64,000 bases of DNA from Bacteroidia bacterium (GCA_026414975.1 JAOAHZ010000001.1:373547-437546); one strand, 5' to 3'; shown: positions 1-8,581, counted from the stretch's first letter. Notes: generated by a model from the letters alone, not told the origin. Program-made: numbers and translations.

Positions 1-1
1 G

Positions 2-958
2 CGGCGCCTTCCCTATTGGGGGCAGTTTGAGCATCCGCGCACATGGCACTTTGCTCTATACGACTACCTTGCCAGACTTCATTTTCCCCCTGAAGCCCAG
101 TTTCTCTGGGCTTGGAGCGGTACGAGTCTCTTCACGATGCGTCATGCTAAAAGGTTAGGCCTACCTGTATTTTTAGAGTTTCCTGCAGCCCATCCTCGTT
201 TTTGGGCTGAGCTCGCTACAAAGACATATCGCTCTCTCCCCCTTTCGAAGGGTCGCTTTGGGATTCTCCCAGAAAGTCTCATTCGGCGTCAAGAAGCCGA
301 AATCAAATCAGCCGATAAAGTGGTGGTGCTCTCTTCATTTGCAAAGCGCACTCTGATAGAAAAAGGTGTGCCCTCTGAAAAGATCGCTATCATCCCCTTA
401 GGGGTGGAAGCGAATGTATTCACGCCAGCCTCACGACTCCTCAGGTCGCCATTTCGTGTAGTGTATGTCGGGCGTATAGACCCTCTCAAAGGCGTCCATG
501 TGCTTCTGAAAGCATGGGAACGCTTGAACCTCCCTCAAGCGGAACTGTGGATTGTAGGTCATGTCGTGCCTGAGATGCAAAGGGTATTAGCCCAGTATGA
601 GGGGAGGTTTAGGCTAATACAGGCTTTGTCTCGAGAGAAACTCCCAGACCTCTATCGCCAAGCCACAGTTTTGGTCTTTCCTACCCTGATGGATGCTTTT
701 GGATTGGTATTATTAGAAGCCATGGCATCAGGTCTGCCTGTGATTGCCACGCAAAATAGCGCCGCTCCAGACGTATTGGAAGAGGGGATTATCCCCGCTG
801 ATGATGGAGAAGCTCTACAGGCCGCTCTCTTAGACTTCTACAAGCGGCGGGACTTAGAGGACATAGGCAGGGCGAATCGGGAGCGGGTAGAGCGGGGTTA
901 TACCGCTGCGCACTATTACCAGCGGGTTAATCGTCTTTTAGAGGAGCATGGCTTGTAA
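2..958 (+). CDS. GT4-family (group 1) glycosyltransferase, 5' end cut by the window
   Basis: Transfers a sugar from a nucleotide-sugar donor, probably for cell-surface polysaccharide or glycolipid. The frame is open from base 2 through the first ATG at 137, and the upstream codons read as real GT-B N-terminal protein (WAWSGTSLFTMRHAKRLG), so the gene begins outside the window. The C-terminal GT-B donor domain is clear: VVYVGRIDPLKGVHVLL, then the E-x7-E type region DAFGLVLLEAMASGLPVIA. Its last 11 bases overlap the next glycosyltransferase, which suggests translational coupling. The acceptor and donor sugars cannot be told from sequence. Confidence 0.88.
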   Translation, partial: RRLPYWGQFEHPRTWHFALYDYLARLHFPPEAQFLWAWSGTSLFTMRHAKRLGLPVFLEFPAAHPRFWAELATKTYRSLPLSKGRFGILPESLIRRQEAEIKSADKVVVLSSFAKRTLIEKGVPSEKIAIIPLGVEANVFTPASRLLRSPFRVVYVGRIDPLKGVHVLLKAWERLNLPQAELWIVGHVVPEMQRVLAQYEGRFRLIQALSREKLPDLYRQATVLVFPTLMDAFGLVLLEAMASGLPVIATQNSAAPDVLEEGIIPADDGEALQAALLDFYKRRDLEDIGRANRERVERGYTAAHYYQRVNRLLEEHGL

Positions 959-2015
959 TCTCCGCGTAGCCTATTTGCGGGGTCGTCCCGACGGTCATCC
1001 CATCCACAAAGCTTATGCTCAAGCAATTGGAGACAACTTTCATTATGTGGATGAGGTGGCAAGGTAACACGATTTAGCTTTACCTGCGCCCATTCGGTAT
1101 TGGCGATGGCTTCAGAATGCCTTGAGGTTTCCTTATGGCCAATACGATGCTCTTCTGATTGAGGGACCTCACATATGGCCTCCTCTTGCTGGCCGGTGGC
1201 TTCAGATACCTGTGTGGGGTCTTATAGATGAGCATACCTTTTATTTTCTTCATGAGCGATACTTTCCGAAAACTACTCGGTTGGCCCTCACTTTTGCTTT
1301 ACGACGCTACACGGGCCTTTTTGTAATAGGACAAATGCTGGCTCGATTAGCTAAGAGCGTCTTAGGCCCAACCTGTCCTCCCCTCTATATCGGCTTCAAC
1401 GGTGTAGAAGAGCTCCGTTTAGAGCGCCTTCTGATGGTGAAGCCCTTGCTTGAGAATCCGACCCTTATCATCATTGCTCATGGAGAGGAGGGGTGGCGTA
1501 CCTATTACAAAGGTTTAGACCTGTACATGGAGACGCTTACCCTTCTGAGGAGGCACATGCCCAGCATACAGGGACTGATTGTGGGGCGTTGGACAAAGCG
1601 AGAGCAGGATCGACTGTTTGGTCTATTTCCAAAGGCACCCGTCCGCTTTTTAGGCGCCGTGGGGGATATAGAGACAATCTTAGGAGAGACCAGTTTATAC
1701 CTTCACTTAGCACGAGGAGAGGCTTGGGGCATAGCTGTCCAAGAAGCTATCGCAGCCGGCGTACCAGCAATTGTATCCGAATGGACGGGAGCCGCCGAAG
1801 TCGTCTCTCAAATATGGAGCCATGGGGTCGTCCCCCTCTGCCCTAAGACAGCGACTGAACGCATCTTAGAGTACTTCAGCCTGCCTGTAGCCGAACGCAA
1901 AGTCATAGCCGAACGAGGTCGCTCCCTCATAAGGTCCTCCTACACGCGTCGTCAAGCGGTAGAGCGCTTCTACCAGCTCTTTGAGGACGCCTGTCGCCGT
2001 GTATCCGTGAGCTGA
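948..2015 (+). pseudogene. GT4-family glycosyltransferase interrupted by an in-frame TAA
   Basis: A second glycosyltransferase starts at ATG 948, inside the end of the previous gene. Its first 39 codons encode a plausible GT-B beginning (RVAYLRGRPDGHPIHKAYAQ). A TAA at 1065-1067 then stops the frame, after which the same frame continues without shift (HDLALPAPIRYWRW) to 2015. The C-terminal donor domain is intact, with RGEAWGIAVQEAIAAGVPAIV. Without the stop the product would be about 355 residues, a normal GT-B length. Restarting at ATG 1122 would lack the first Rossmann strand. One base change (for example CAA to TAA) explains it; a sequencing error is the main alternative. Confidence 0.75.
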
Positions 2016-2037
2016 TTTTGTTATCTTGCACTCAGGT

Positions 2038-2505
2038 ATGCTGCCTGAGCTTCAAACTTTATACCAGGAGCTGATCATGGAACATAATCGGTATCCACGC
2101 AATTATAAGCGGATTGAGGCTCCCACACATGAAGGACATGGCTATAATCCTCTCTGCGGGGACGAAGTTCATGTAACGCTGCGTGTGGAGGACCATGTCA
2201 TAGCTGATGTTGGGTTTGAGGGTAAGAGCTGCGCTATCTGTAGAGCTTCTTCCTCCATCATGACTACACTTATAAAAGGGCAGTCCTTGGAGATGGTGGA
2301 AAGCCTTTTTCAAGCCTTTCATGAGCTCCTTACGCAGGAGGAGGCGCCACATATGGCTAGCCTCCCACCCGCTTTCCAAGAGAAGCTCCGAATTTTTTCC
2401 ACTGTAAAGAACTTTCCAATGCGAGTCAAGTGCGCTACTCTCCCTTGGCATACTTTGCATACTGCCCTGCATAAACCTGCCGGAGTCGTAGCTACCACAG
2501 AATAA
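2038..2505 (+). CDS. sufU: SufU/IscU-type iron-sulfur cluster scaffold or sulfur-transfer protein
   Basis: SufU-family protein of about 155 residues that receives sulfur from the SufS cysteine desulfurase for Fe-S assembly. The three conserved cysteine regions are present: NPLCGD near residue 42, GKSCAICRASSS near 68, and VKCATLPWHTL near 135. Start chosen at ATG 2038; a TTG at 2026 is in frame but overlaps a -7-like box (TTATCTTG, 2021-2028). The next gene is the sufT-like protein 9 bases on, so the two are probably one operon. sufBCDS are not in the window. Confidence 0.88.
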   Translation: MLPELQTLYQELIMEHNRYPRNYKRIEAPTHEGHGYNPLCGDEVHVTLRVEDHVIADVGFEGKSCAICRASSSIMTTLIKGQSLEMVESLFQAFHELLTQEEAPHMASLPPAFQEKLRIFSTVKNFPMRVKCATLPWHTLHTALHKPAGVVATTE

Positions 2506-2514
2506 TAATCGCTT

Positions 2515-2844
2515 ATGGAGACCTTCTCCTTTCAGGACCCAGCCCTTCTCCAAGAAGCCATAATCCGTGCTCTCCGAGAAGTGTATGACCCAGAGATCCC
2601 CGTAGATATCTATGAGCTGGGGCTGATTTATCACATAGAGGTAAGTCCAGTAGGGGAGGTAAAAATTGTTATGACCTTGACTTCGGCTTTCTGTCCCGCT
2701 GCTCAACACCTTCCGGATGATGTCAAGAAGGCCGTAGAAGCCGTCCCTGGCGTCAAATCCGTAGAAGTAGAAGTTACATTTGACCCTCCCTGGGATATGT
2801 CTCGTATGAGCGAAAATGCCCGAATTCAGTTAGGACTTCTATAA
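2515..2844 (+). CDS. sufT: SufT-like MIP18/DUF59 Fe-S maturation protein
   Basis: A 109-residue MIP18 (DUF59) family protein, an auxiliary factor in Fe-S protein maturation. The hallmark DPEIPVDIYELGLIY motif is at residues 25-40, followed by TSAFCPAAQHLPDDV with the conserved cysteine, and VEVEVTFDPPWDMSRMSE at the end. It lies 9 bases after sufU, which supports a role in Fe-S assembly. The family also contains PaaD; this protein lacks PaaD's C-terminal zinc ribbon, and a true paaD is present at 32.4 kb. Confidence 0.88.
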   Translation: METFSFQDPALLQEAIIRALREVYDPEIPVDIYELGLIYHIEVSPVGEVKIVMTLTSAFCPAAQHLPDDVKKAVEAVPGVKSVEVEVTFDPPWDMSRMSENARIQLGLL

Positions 2845-2852
2845 AACCTCTG

Positions 2853-2860
2853 TAACTTTG
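2853..2860 (+). promoter_or_regulatory. -7 promoter box TAACTTTG
   Basis: Exact match to the Bacteroidota -7 consensus TAnnTTTG, ending 4 bases before ATG 2865. No good TTG is seen at the expected upstream distance. Transcription would begin at or next to the start codon. Confidence 0.6.
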
Positions 2861-2864
2861 GAGA

Positions 2865-3488
2865 ATGAAAGTTCTCCTATGTACGGGTGTTTTGATGGGC
2901 TTTGTATGGTCGCAGAAGGCCCAGTGTATCTTGGTTAAGCTCAAGCATGCCTCTGACCTCACGGCCGACAACGCCTTGCATCCTTCTTGGGAGGAGAAAA
3001 GTGTCCGCCTCAAACTACCTGACAACTTAGAAGAGTCCTTTATAGACGCAGAGGATGAAGCTACAGACCGCTCCATTGCAGAATGTTTTACGCCTCAGCT
3101 CAAACTTATCACCGAGCGATACACCTATATCATAAGTTTAGCTTGCCAAAATCTCATCGCCTACCAGAATACTTCCCCTTACAAGCCATCTCCCCGTCGT
3201 GTTCAAAGTCCTATAAGCTTTACCGAGGATTTTCGCTATTTCCTGGAGAAATCCATTGAAAAATACATGAAAGTACCCCCTCGTCGACTTTATGCTGAAT
3301 ATTCGCTGGCTTATATTCCACCTACTCAAGGGGTCATCAAGTATGAAGAGTTGGACTTTCTCCTCAATCAGTCTCAACTGATGGAAGAAGAGGACGACGA
3401 TGAGGACCCAGAGCCTGATTTGCCCAGCGAGTCTCCAAGTGATTGGATGGGAGAGGAACTGGAAGAAGCCGATGGAGAGAATGACTGA
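2865..3488 (+). CDS. exported protein of unknown function with acidic C-terminus
   Basis: I do not recognise this 207-residue protein. It begins with a short signal-peptide-like segment (MKVLLCTGVLMGFVWSQ), followed by a mixed alpha/beta-looking body with no motif I know. It ends in a strongly acidic tail of about 40 residues (MEEEDDDEDPEPDLPSE and onward) that is probably disordered. It has its own -7 box directly upstream. It sits between sufT and bcp on the same strand. Likely periplasmic or surface-exposed; the acidic tail might bind cations or a basic partner, but that is speculation. Confidence 0.65.
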   Translation: MKVLLCTGVLMGFVWSQKAQCILVKLKHASDLTADNALHPSWEEKSVRLKLPDNLEESFIDAEDEATDRSIAECFTPQLKLITERYTYIISLACQNLIAYQNTSPYKPSPRRVQSPISFTEDFRYFLEKSIEKYMKVPPRRLYAEYSLAYIPPTQGVIKYEELDFLLNQSQLMEEEDDDEDPEPDLPSESPSDWMGEELEEADGEND

Positions 3489-3508
3489 GCTTTTTGTTTT
3501 TAGCTCGT

Positions 3509-3970
3509 ATGAGTACTCTATTAGCAATCGGTACAGAGGCTCCTGACTTTGCAGCACCTGACCAGTCGGGTCGCATGATACGCCTATCTGACTTTCGGGG
3601 TAAGAAGGTCATCCTCTACTTTTATCCTAAAGATGATACGCCTGGCTGTACCAAAGAAGCCTGTAATCTGCGCGACCACTACAAAGAACTACAAAATGCC
3701 GGCTATGTAGTCTTGGGTGTGAGCGCAGATGATGTAAGTTCGCATAAGCGCTTTGCGGAAAAGTATAACCTTCCCTTCCCGCTCTTAGCAGACCCTGACA
3801 AGTCTATCATCAAGGCCTACGGGGCTTGGGGCGTGAAGAAGATGTATGGTAAAACCTACGAGGGTACTCAGCGCATCACCTATGTGATTGATGAGCAAGG
3901 TCGTATTATGAAAGTCATCACTCAGGTCAAAACCGAAGCCCACGCTCAGCAAATCTTAGGAGAGGCATGA
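3509..3970 (+). CDS. bcp: thioredoxin-dependent peroxiredoxin (BCP/PrxQ type)
   Basis: A peroxiredoxin of about 153 residues that reduces hydroperoxides using thioredoxin. The active-site segment PKDDTPGCTKEACNLRD has the peroxidatic cysteine and a second cysteine five residues later, as in atypical 2-Cys PrxQ/BCP enzymes. The N-terminus (GTEAPDFAAPDQSG) is typical. ATG 3509 is preferred to an in-frame TTG at 3494 because the family start follows it directly. Its stop overlaps the next gene by 4 bases. Confidence 0.93.
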   Translation: MSTLLAIGTEAPDFAAPDQSGRMIRLSDFRGKKVILYFYPKDDTPGCTKEACNLRDHYKELQNAGYVVLGVSADDVSSHKRFAEKYNLPFPLLADPDKSIIKAYGAWGVKKMYGKTYEGTQRITYVIDEQGRIMKVITQVKTEAHAQQILGEA

Positions 3971-4686
3971 AGCCTCCCATCCAGTTCATAGGGGCCGGAG
4001 GAGCTCATGATGTTCATTTAGGGAACTCGGCTGCCCTCCTCCAATGGAATGGCAAGAACATTCTTATAGACTGCGGCTTTACTGTATATCCCAGCCTCGT
4101 TCGTCACCAGCTGGTAGAGGATATTGACGCCATTTGTATCACCCACCTGCATGATGACCATATCGGTAGTTTATCGGCTCTGCTTTACCATCGGCACTTT
4201 ATCAGTAAGCTACCTCCTGTCCCTGTGATAGCGGGCATACCGGAGCTGTATTCCAAGCTTTACACCTACCTTCACTTCCTCATGGGAGAGGTGGAGCGAT
4301 TTGCCCAAGTGCTCCTACCCAAAGGGTATGCTTCTTATATAGAGGCCATTTCTACTACGCGTTTGCATTCACCTCATATGCCGAGTTGTGCTTACCTTTT
4401 CACCTCATCTGAGATGAATCTGATCTACAGCGGAGACATTGGAGAACCCTTGCCCATGTTGAGAGATTCTGAATGGTTAGAAGCCCATCCATCTCTGTAT
4501 GTATTTCACGATGTAGCTTTTCATCCGACGCCGTCTCACTGCTACTATCAATCGCTTCATTCGTTTTTAGGAAAGGTCAAGCTCTGGGGCTATCACTGCG
4601 ACCCTCGTGAAGCTCCTAGCGATAATCAGATTCCTTTGGTTCATAACGAGCTGATGTTAGAGCGTTATGAAAGAGGAGCGAGATAA
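3967..4686 (+). CDS. metallo-beta-lactamase-fold hydrolase
   Basis: A 239-residue MBL-fold protein. The zinc-binding signature THLHDDHIGS is at about residues 57-66, with further probable ligands in LHSPHMPSC and YSGDIGE. The early segment NSAALLQWNGKNILIDCGF resembles RNase Z-like and cyclic-nucleotide phosphodiesterase-like MBL proteins, but I cannot assign a substrate. The 4-base overlap with bcp and 20-base overlap with the SUI1 gene suggest an operon. Cytoplasmic; no signal peptide. Confidence 0.8.
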   Translation: MKPPIQFIGAGGAHDVHLGNSAALLQWNGKNILIDCGFTVYPSLVRHQLVEDIDAICITHLHDDHIGSLSALLYHRHFISKLPPVPVIAGIPELYSKLYTYLHFLMGEVERFAQVLLPKGYASYIEAISTTRLHSPHMPSCAYLFTSSEMNLIYSGDIGEPLPMLRDSEWLEAHPSLYVFHDVAFHPTPSHCYYQSLHSFLGKVKLWGYHCDPREAPSDNQIPLVHNELMLERYERGAR

Positions 4687-4984
4687 GCTGGTATTTTCTA
4701 CTCGTCCGATTAAGGGGCCTGATCCGGAGGGGCCTCCCACTCCTTCTCGCCAGACCCTTCGGATACAGCGGCGCCGCATTGCTGGGGGAAAGGAGGTTAC
4801 GGAGATCACAGGCTTTGTAGGGAAGCGTACCGATCTGGAAGCTCTCGCTAAGCGGCTCCGACAGGCTTGTGCCACAGGGGGTAGCATCACCGAGGACAAA
4901 ATTCTCCTTCAAGGAGACCAAGTAGAGAAAGTTTTAGAGCTTCTGCGCCAAGAAGGCCACATCGCTAAACGTAGTGGTGGATAA
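4667..4984 (+). CDS. SUI1/eIF1-family translation factor (YciH type)
   Basis: A 105-residue protein with a C-terminal SUI1 domain (residues 25-105) and a charged N-terminal extension. Conserved features are the basic RIQRRRIAGGKEVTEITGF strand, the LAKRLRQACATGGSI helix-turn and the DQVEKVLELLRQEGH end. Bacterial YciH homologues are thought to influence start-codon selection, which may matter in a genome that seems to use many near-leaderless mRNAs. It overlaps the genes on both sides (20 and 11 bases). Confidence 0.9.
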   Translation: MKEERDKLVFSTRPIKGPDPEGPPTPSRQTLRIQRRRIAGGKEVTEITGFVGKRTDLEALAKRLRQACATGGSITEDKILLQGDQVEKVLELLRQEGHIAKRSGG

Positions 4985-5528
4985 GTGGGTCTTTGCTACC
5001 AAAAATCCCCATAAGTTTTCTGAGGTTTGTCAAATCGTCGGGTCTGCCATCTGCATAGAGACTCTTCCTCCCGATGTAGAAGAGGCTCCTGAGCCTTACT
5101 CTACTCTGTACGAGAACGCCCTATCTAAAGCCGCCTTTTATGCTGATCGGCTTCGCTTACCGGTGATAGCCGAAGATAGCGGGCTCTTCGTTCCGGCATT
5201 GGGGGGGCGGCCGGGGGTGCACACCGCTCGCCTGGGCGGACCTGAGCGCCTCTTAGAACTCATGCAAGGTGTGCAAGACCGACGAGCCTATTTTGTGTCC
5301 GTGATGGTAGCTTATCGCAGCCCAGACCAGTACCTCTTTAGTACGGGGTTCTGGCAGGGCTCTATTGCTCTAAAACCGGCTGGTCAGGCAGGATTTGGGT
5401 ATGACCCAGTTTTTGTTCCGCATGGATATTCAGATACTGTGGCTCAGCTTGGTGTGGCTTGGAAACTTCAGCATTCTCACCGAACTCGGGCCCTTCATAA
5501 GCTGCTCGTACAGCTCTCCCAGAAATGA
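4974..5528 (+). CDS. rdgB: RdgB/HAM1 non-canonical purine NTP pyrophosphatase
   Basis: Hydrolyses dITP, dXTP and XTP to monophosphates, preventing their incorporation into nucleic acids. The N-terminal FATKNPHKFSEV loop, the YENALSKAAFYADRLRLPV helix, the EDSGLFVPALGGRPGVHTAR motif and GFGYDPVFVPHGY are all family signatures. The length of 184 residues is normal. It starts with GTG at 4974, overlapping the SUI1 gene by 11 bases; GTG 4977 is an equally possible start. Confidence 0.93.
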   Translation: MVDKWVFATKNPHKFSEVCQIVGSAICIETLPPDVEEAPEPYSTLYENALSKAAFYADRLRLPVIAEDSGLFVPALGGRPGVHTARLGGPERLLELMQGVQDRRAYFVSVMVAYRSPDQYLFSTGFWQGSIALKPAGQAGFGYDPVFVPHGYSDTVAQLGVAWKLQHSHRTRALHKLLVQLSQK

Positions 5529-5536
5529 GACCTTTG
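5529..5536 (+). promoter_or_regulatory. -7-like promoter box GACCTTTG
   Basis: Matches TAnnTTTG at all but the first base and ends 4 bases before ATG 5541. It lies just over the stop region of rdgB, so udk may have its own start in addition to read-through. Confidence 0.4.
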
Positions 5537-5540
5537 CGGT

Positions 5541-6164
5541 ATGCCCTATTGGGTAGGGATCACGGGCGGAAGTGCGTCAGGGAAGACATACCTATTAGAA
5601 CTGCTTCGCAAAGCCCTGCCTTCCAATAAGGTAACCTTCATCTCTATCGATCACTACTATAAGGACCTGTCCTTGCAACCAAAAGACCCTGAGGGACGCA
5701 TCAACTTTGACCACCCAGAAGCGATAGATTACGAGAAGCTCTATCACGACTTTAGGGCGCTTAGGTCAGGGCAATCTGTAACTCAACGGGAATATACCTT
5801 CAATCAGCCTGGTGTAGAGCCTCGGCTTTTGACTTTCAGGCCTGCTCCAGTTCTGATTGCGGAGGGGCTATTTCTTTTTTACTGGGCGCCGATCCGGGAC
5901 TTATTTGACCTGCGGATATTCATGGAGGCAGAGGAGCCGTATCGCTTTATTCGTCGCCTTCAGCGAGATCAGAAGGAGCGCGGCTACTCGGCCGACTCTA
6001 TCACGCACCAGTATCTTACGCAAGTTTTACCCTCGTATGAGCAGTTTGTGGCGCCATTGCGCCAGTACTCTCACCTTATCATTCAAAATCGGTACGGAGA
6101 CCTCATGCCTGCGCTGAGCGTTCTGCTCAGTCATCTTAAGGGCGTAGTAGAGCGAAGCTCATAA
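5541..6164 (+). CDS. udk: uridine kinase
   Basis: Phosphorylates uridine and cytidine in pyrimidine salvage. The P-loop GGSASGKT is at residues 9-16, followed by SIDHYYKDLS and NFDHPEAIDYE, which contribute to nucleoside binding, and EGLFLFYW, the equivalent of the Walker B region. The RRLQRDQKERGYS segment matches the lid. The length of 207 residues is normal. It is the last gene of this plus-strand run and converges on rnpB. Confidence 0.94.
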   Translation: MPYWVGITGGSASGKTYLLELLRKALPSNKVTFISIDHYYKDLSLQPKDPEGRINFDHPEAIDYEKLYHDFRALRSGQSVTQREYTFNQPGVEPRLLTFRPAPVLIAEGLFLFYWAPIRDLFDLRIFMEAEEPYRFIRRLQRDQKERGYSADSITHQYLTQVLPSYEQFVAPLRQYSHLIIQNRYGDLMPALSVLLSHLKGVVERSS

Positions 6165-6250
6165 GAGAGGATGCCCCTCAGGATGAAGCAATCCGTAGCT
6201 GCCACCAGTCAAAGGGGGCTCTTTTCGTCTTAGGAGGGGTGGATAAGAGA

Positions 6251-6552
6251 GGGGGATGGGTGGTAAGCCGGGTTCTGTGTCTACGCCTGCATTTCTCTAA
6301 GCGGCTTACCCGCCAGCTATGGGAGCGGTCATCGCTGGCTACTTAGCCTTGCGTCGGCTGGGGGTTGTCCGAGGGGACGCTTTTACCGTCCCTTTTCACC
6401 CTTACCTCAAAGGAGGCGGTATATTTTCTGTGACCCTGTCCGTCTGGGCCCCTTGCGAAGCCCAGCCTCCCCTTTCGGGGAGCAGCCTGCTCCCTGACGC
6501 CCGGACTTTCCTCCAAAAGCTTTCGCTCTCGGCGCAGGCGCCCCCATCCCCC
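6251..6552 (-). ncRNA. rnpB: RNase P RNA (catalytic subunit, type A-like)
   Basis: RNA component of RNase P, which trims tRNA 5' ends. On the minus strand the 5' region has GGAGGAAAGTCCGGGC (P4 and flanks), the middle has GGTAAGGGTGAAAAGGGACG and GGTAAAAGCGTCCCC, and the 3' region has ACAGAACCCGGCTTA. The ends pair as helix P1: GGGGGATGGG (6552-6543) with CCCATCCCCC (6260-6251). At about 300 bases it is on the short side. Its 5' end lies about ten bases after the stop of the upstream minus-strand gene. A weak -7-like TTGATTTG (6559-6552) overlaps that gap; otherwise it would be processed from the longer transcript. The interval between udk and this RNA (6165-6250) shows nothing recognisable. 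Confidence 0.95.
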
Positions 6553-6561
6553 AAATCAATA

Positions 6562-8574
6562 TCATCTTTCTGCAAAATCCAGTCCAATAATCCTAAACTC
6601 CGCCCGACGATTAGCTTGCTCATCTGCATCAGAGAGTTCAGGATAGATCAGGGGTTGCGACTCTCCATAGCCAACAGATGTAAGACGACGGGGGTTGATC
6701 CCTTTTTGCGTCAAATAATTCACCACCGATTTAGCTCGGTTATTGGAGAGGCGGATATTATACTGCTCGCTGCCATTGGTATCCGTATGAGCTCCAATCA
6801 GGATACGAAGGGAAGGATTATTTTGAAGGAGGACAACCAGTCTATCTAGCTCAGCTGCCGCATCAGGGCGAATGTCATACTTATCAAAATCAAAGTAGAT
6901 ATTTTGCAGGACAATCGGGCGAGCTATTTCAATGCGATCCAAGTAAATGTCTATGTCGGCTTCCAGCTCCATGGACTTTGAGGCGTCACGGGTGGAGACA
7001 GCTACTTCGTTTGCGAGGTACTCTGGAGCATTGCCAATTAGACGATAATCCTTTCCAGGTTGTAGCGTGAAGCGGTAGCGAGCGCTCTGGTCTGTGTTGA
7101 AGGTATCGAGAGGAATGAGCCTGCCTTCTTTGGCTTCGTAGAGCGTGACGGTGGCAAAGGGGATAGGGAGCTTAGTAGTACCGTCGCGGACTGTACCTTG
7201 TACGGCAAGCTCTATCTTTACGACGGGGATCCGTTTGATATAGTAGATATCATCTCGCCCTCGCCCGCCGGGTCGGTTAGAGGCTAAGAAACCCAAGGAG
7301 TCTTGCCTGACCCAGAAAAGGGAAAAGTCATCGTAGGAGGAATTAATAGGAGAACCAAGGTTTTTAGGGGGTTGCCAGGAGGCTAAACGTCCTTCGGCTC
7401 GGAAAATATCATAACCTCCTAAGCCAGGATGTCCATCTGAGGCGAAGTACAGCGTCTTCCCGTCTCGTCCTACATGGGGGTAAATTTCGTTGAAAGGCGT
7501 GTTAATGATTTTGCCCGCATGGACGGGGGCCCCCCATTCTTTGCCCACCTTTTGAGCGTACCAAATATCCGTTCCACCCAAACCTCCATCTCGGTCAGAA
7601 ATGAAATACATAATGTTTCCGTCGGGAGTGAGCGTCGGCTGTGCATCGTAAGTTGGGACGAGTTTCTTCTTGCCCTTGGAATTCACGGCCACTTCTCGTT
7701 TGCCTGCTAAGGCTTCTATTTTCTCAAAGGGGCCCCATTCTTTCTTCTGAGGGTCATAAGTACTCTGGTAAATACCACACCCCCAGTACTTGTGGTATTT
7801 TCCTTGACCACAGATGGTATAATACATTGTGAGTCCATCGGGCGCGATGACTGCGCCTCCATCGTTGGCTGCGGTGTTAACCTTCTTGCCGAGATTTTGC
7901 ACTTTGCTAACCACCTTGCCGAGGAAAGCTGTGTCGCTCTTGAGCTGAACAACCCACAAGTCCGAGTAAGTCGGCTCCCCATACTCATAAAAGCGCTCTC
8001 GACTTTGCCCCCCCGTTCGATGGCTGGTGAAAATCAGAAAGGTGTCGCTCTTGACGACAAAAAGCGTAGGGGCATATTCGCTTACTTGGGAATTTACTGC
8101 AGCAAGGGCGCGCAACTCATACTCGGGTTTTTCGGCTAAGAGGCGTTCAGCTAATGTGCATCCTTCTATCTCTATCTCAGCCTGCTTACGCAGAATATCC
8201 TGAGCCTTGTGCCGGGATAAAAACTCTTGCAAGGTCTTCTTAGCTTCGGCATATTGCCCGAGTTTTTTCTGAGCGATGCCCAAGTCTAAATAGATCGTGT
8301 CACAGGTTTCTGCATTGATAGCCAGGGCTTTCTGATAGGCTTCTACAGCTCTTTCCGTTTCGTTAGTGTACCAGTAGCAACGAGCCAAACGATAAGCGGC
8401 ATATTGATTATTCTGATCTAAGGAGAGAACCTGCTTATATAGCTCTGCTGCCTTTTCTGGATTGCGGTTGGTGTAGTATTCCTTGTCTGCTTCGGCGAGC
8501 AGTTTGCGTACCTTAGACGACTGGGCAAAGAGAGTCGCCAGCCCAGCACTTAGTAATAGTGCATACAGTCGCAT
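6562..8574 (-). CDS. PorE-like envelope protein: TPR, PD40 propeller, carboxypeptidase-regulatory-like and OmpA domains
   Basis: A 670-residue exported protein. Domains in order: signal peptide (1-17), TPR helices (about 20-140), PD40/WD40-like beta-propeller repeats (about 165-450; DRDGGLGGTDIWYA and DGHPGLGGYDIFRAE are repeat signatures), a carboxypeptidase-regulatory-like domain (about 460-545) and an OmpA C-terminal peptidoglycan-binding domain (about 560-665; NIYFDFDKYDIRP, GAHTDTNGSEQYN). This order matches PorE, which anchors the type IX secretion machinery to peptidoglycan. Bacteroidota usually carry several such paralogues, so the exact role is uncertain. It has a TATATTTG box 7 bases before the start and is divergent from alaS. 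Confidence 0.85.
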   Translation of the reverse strand: MRLYALLLSAGLATLFAQSSKVRKLLAEADKEYYTNRNPEKAAELYKQVLSLDQNNQYAAYRLARCYWYTNETERAVEAYQKALAINAETCDTIYLDLGIAQKKLGQYAEAKKTLQEFLSRHKAQDILRKQAEIEIEGCTLAERLLAEKPEYELRALAAVNSQVSEYAPTLFVVKSDTFLIFTSHRTGGQSRERFYEYGEPTYSDLWVVQLKSDTAFLGKVVSKVQNLGKKVNTAANDGGAVIAPDGLTMYYTICGQGKYHKYWGCGIYQSTYDPQKKEWGPFEKIEALAGKREVAVNSKGKKKLVPTYDAQPTLTPDGNIMYFISDRDGGLGGTDIWYAQKVGKEWGAPVHAGKIINTPFNEIYPHVGRDGKTLYFASDGHPGLGGYDIFRAEGRLASWQPPKNLGSPINSSYDDFSLFWVRQDSLGFLASNRPGGRGRDDIYYIKRIPVVKIELAVQGTVRDGTTKLPIPFATVTLYEAKEGRLIPLDTFNTDQSARYRFTLQPGKDYRLIGNAPEYLANEVAVSTRDASKSMELEADIDIYLDRIEIARPIVLQNIYFDFDKYDIRPDAAAELDRLVVLLQNNPSLRILIGAHTDTNGSEQYNIRLSNNRAKSVVNYLTQKGINPRRLTSVGYGESQPLIYPELSDADEQANRRAEFRIIGLDFAER

Positions 8575-8581
8575 GCCGCCA

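Noticed and set aside
2059-2709. Long open frame on the minus strand across sufU and sufT
   Set aside because: It lies fully antisense to two well-supported Fe-S genes, shows no family motif and has no promoter box.
6319-6849. Plus-strand open frame over rnpB and the end of the PorE-like gene
   Set aside because: It crosses the structured RNase P RNA and a real coding end on the other strand; its protein has no recognisable features.
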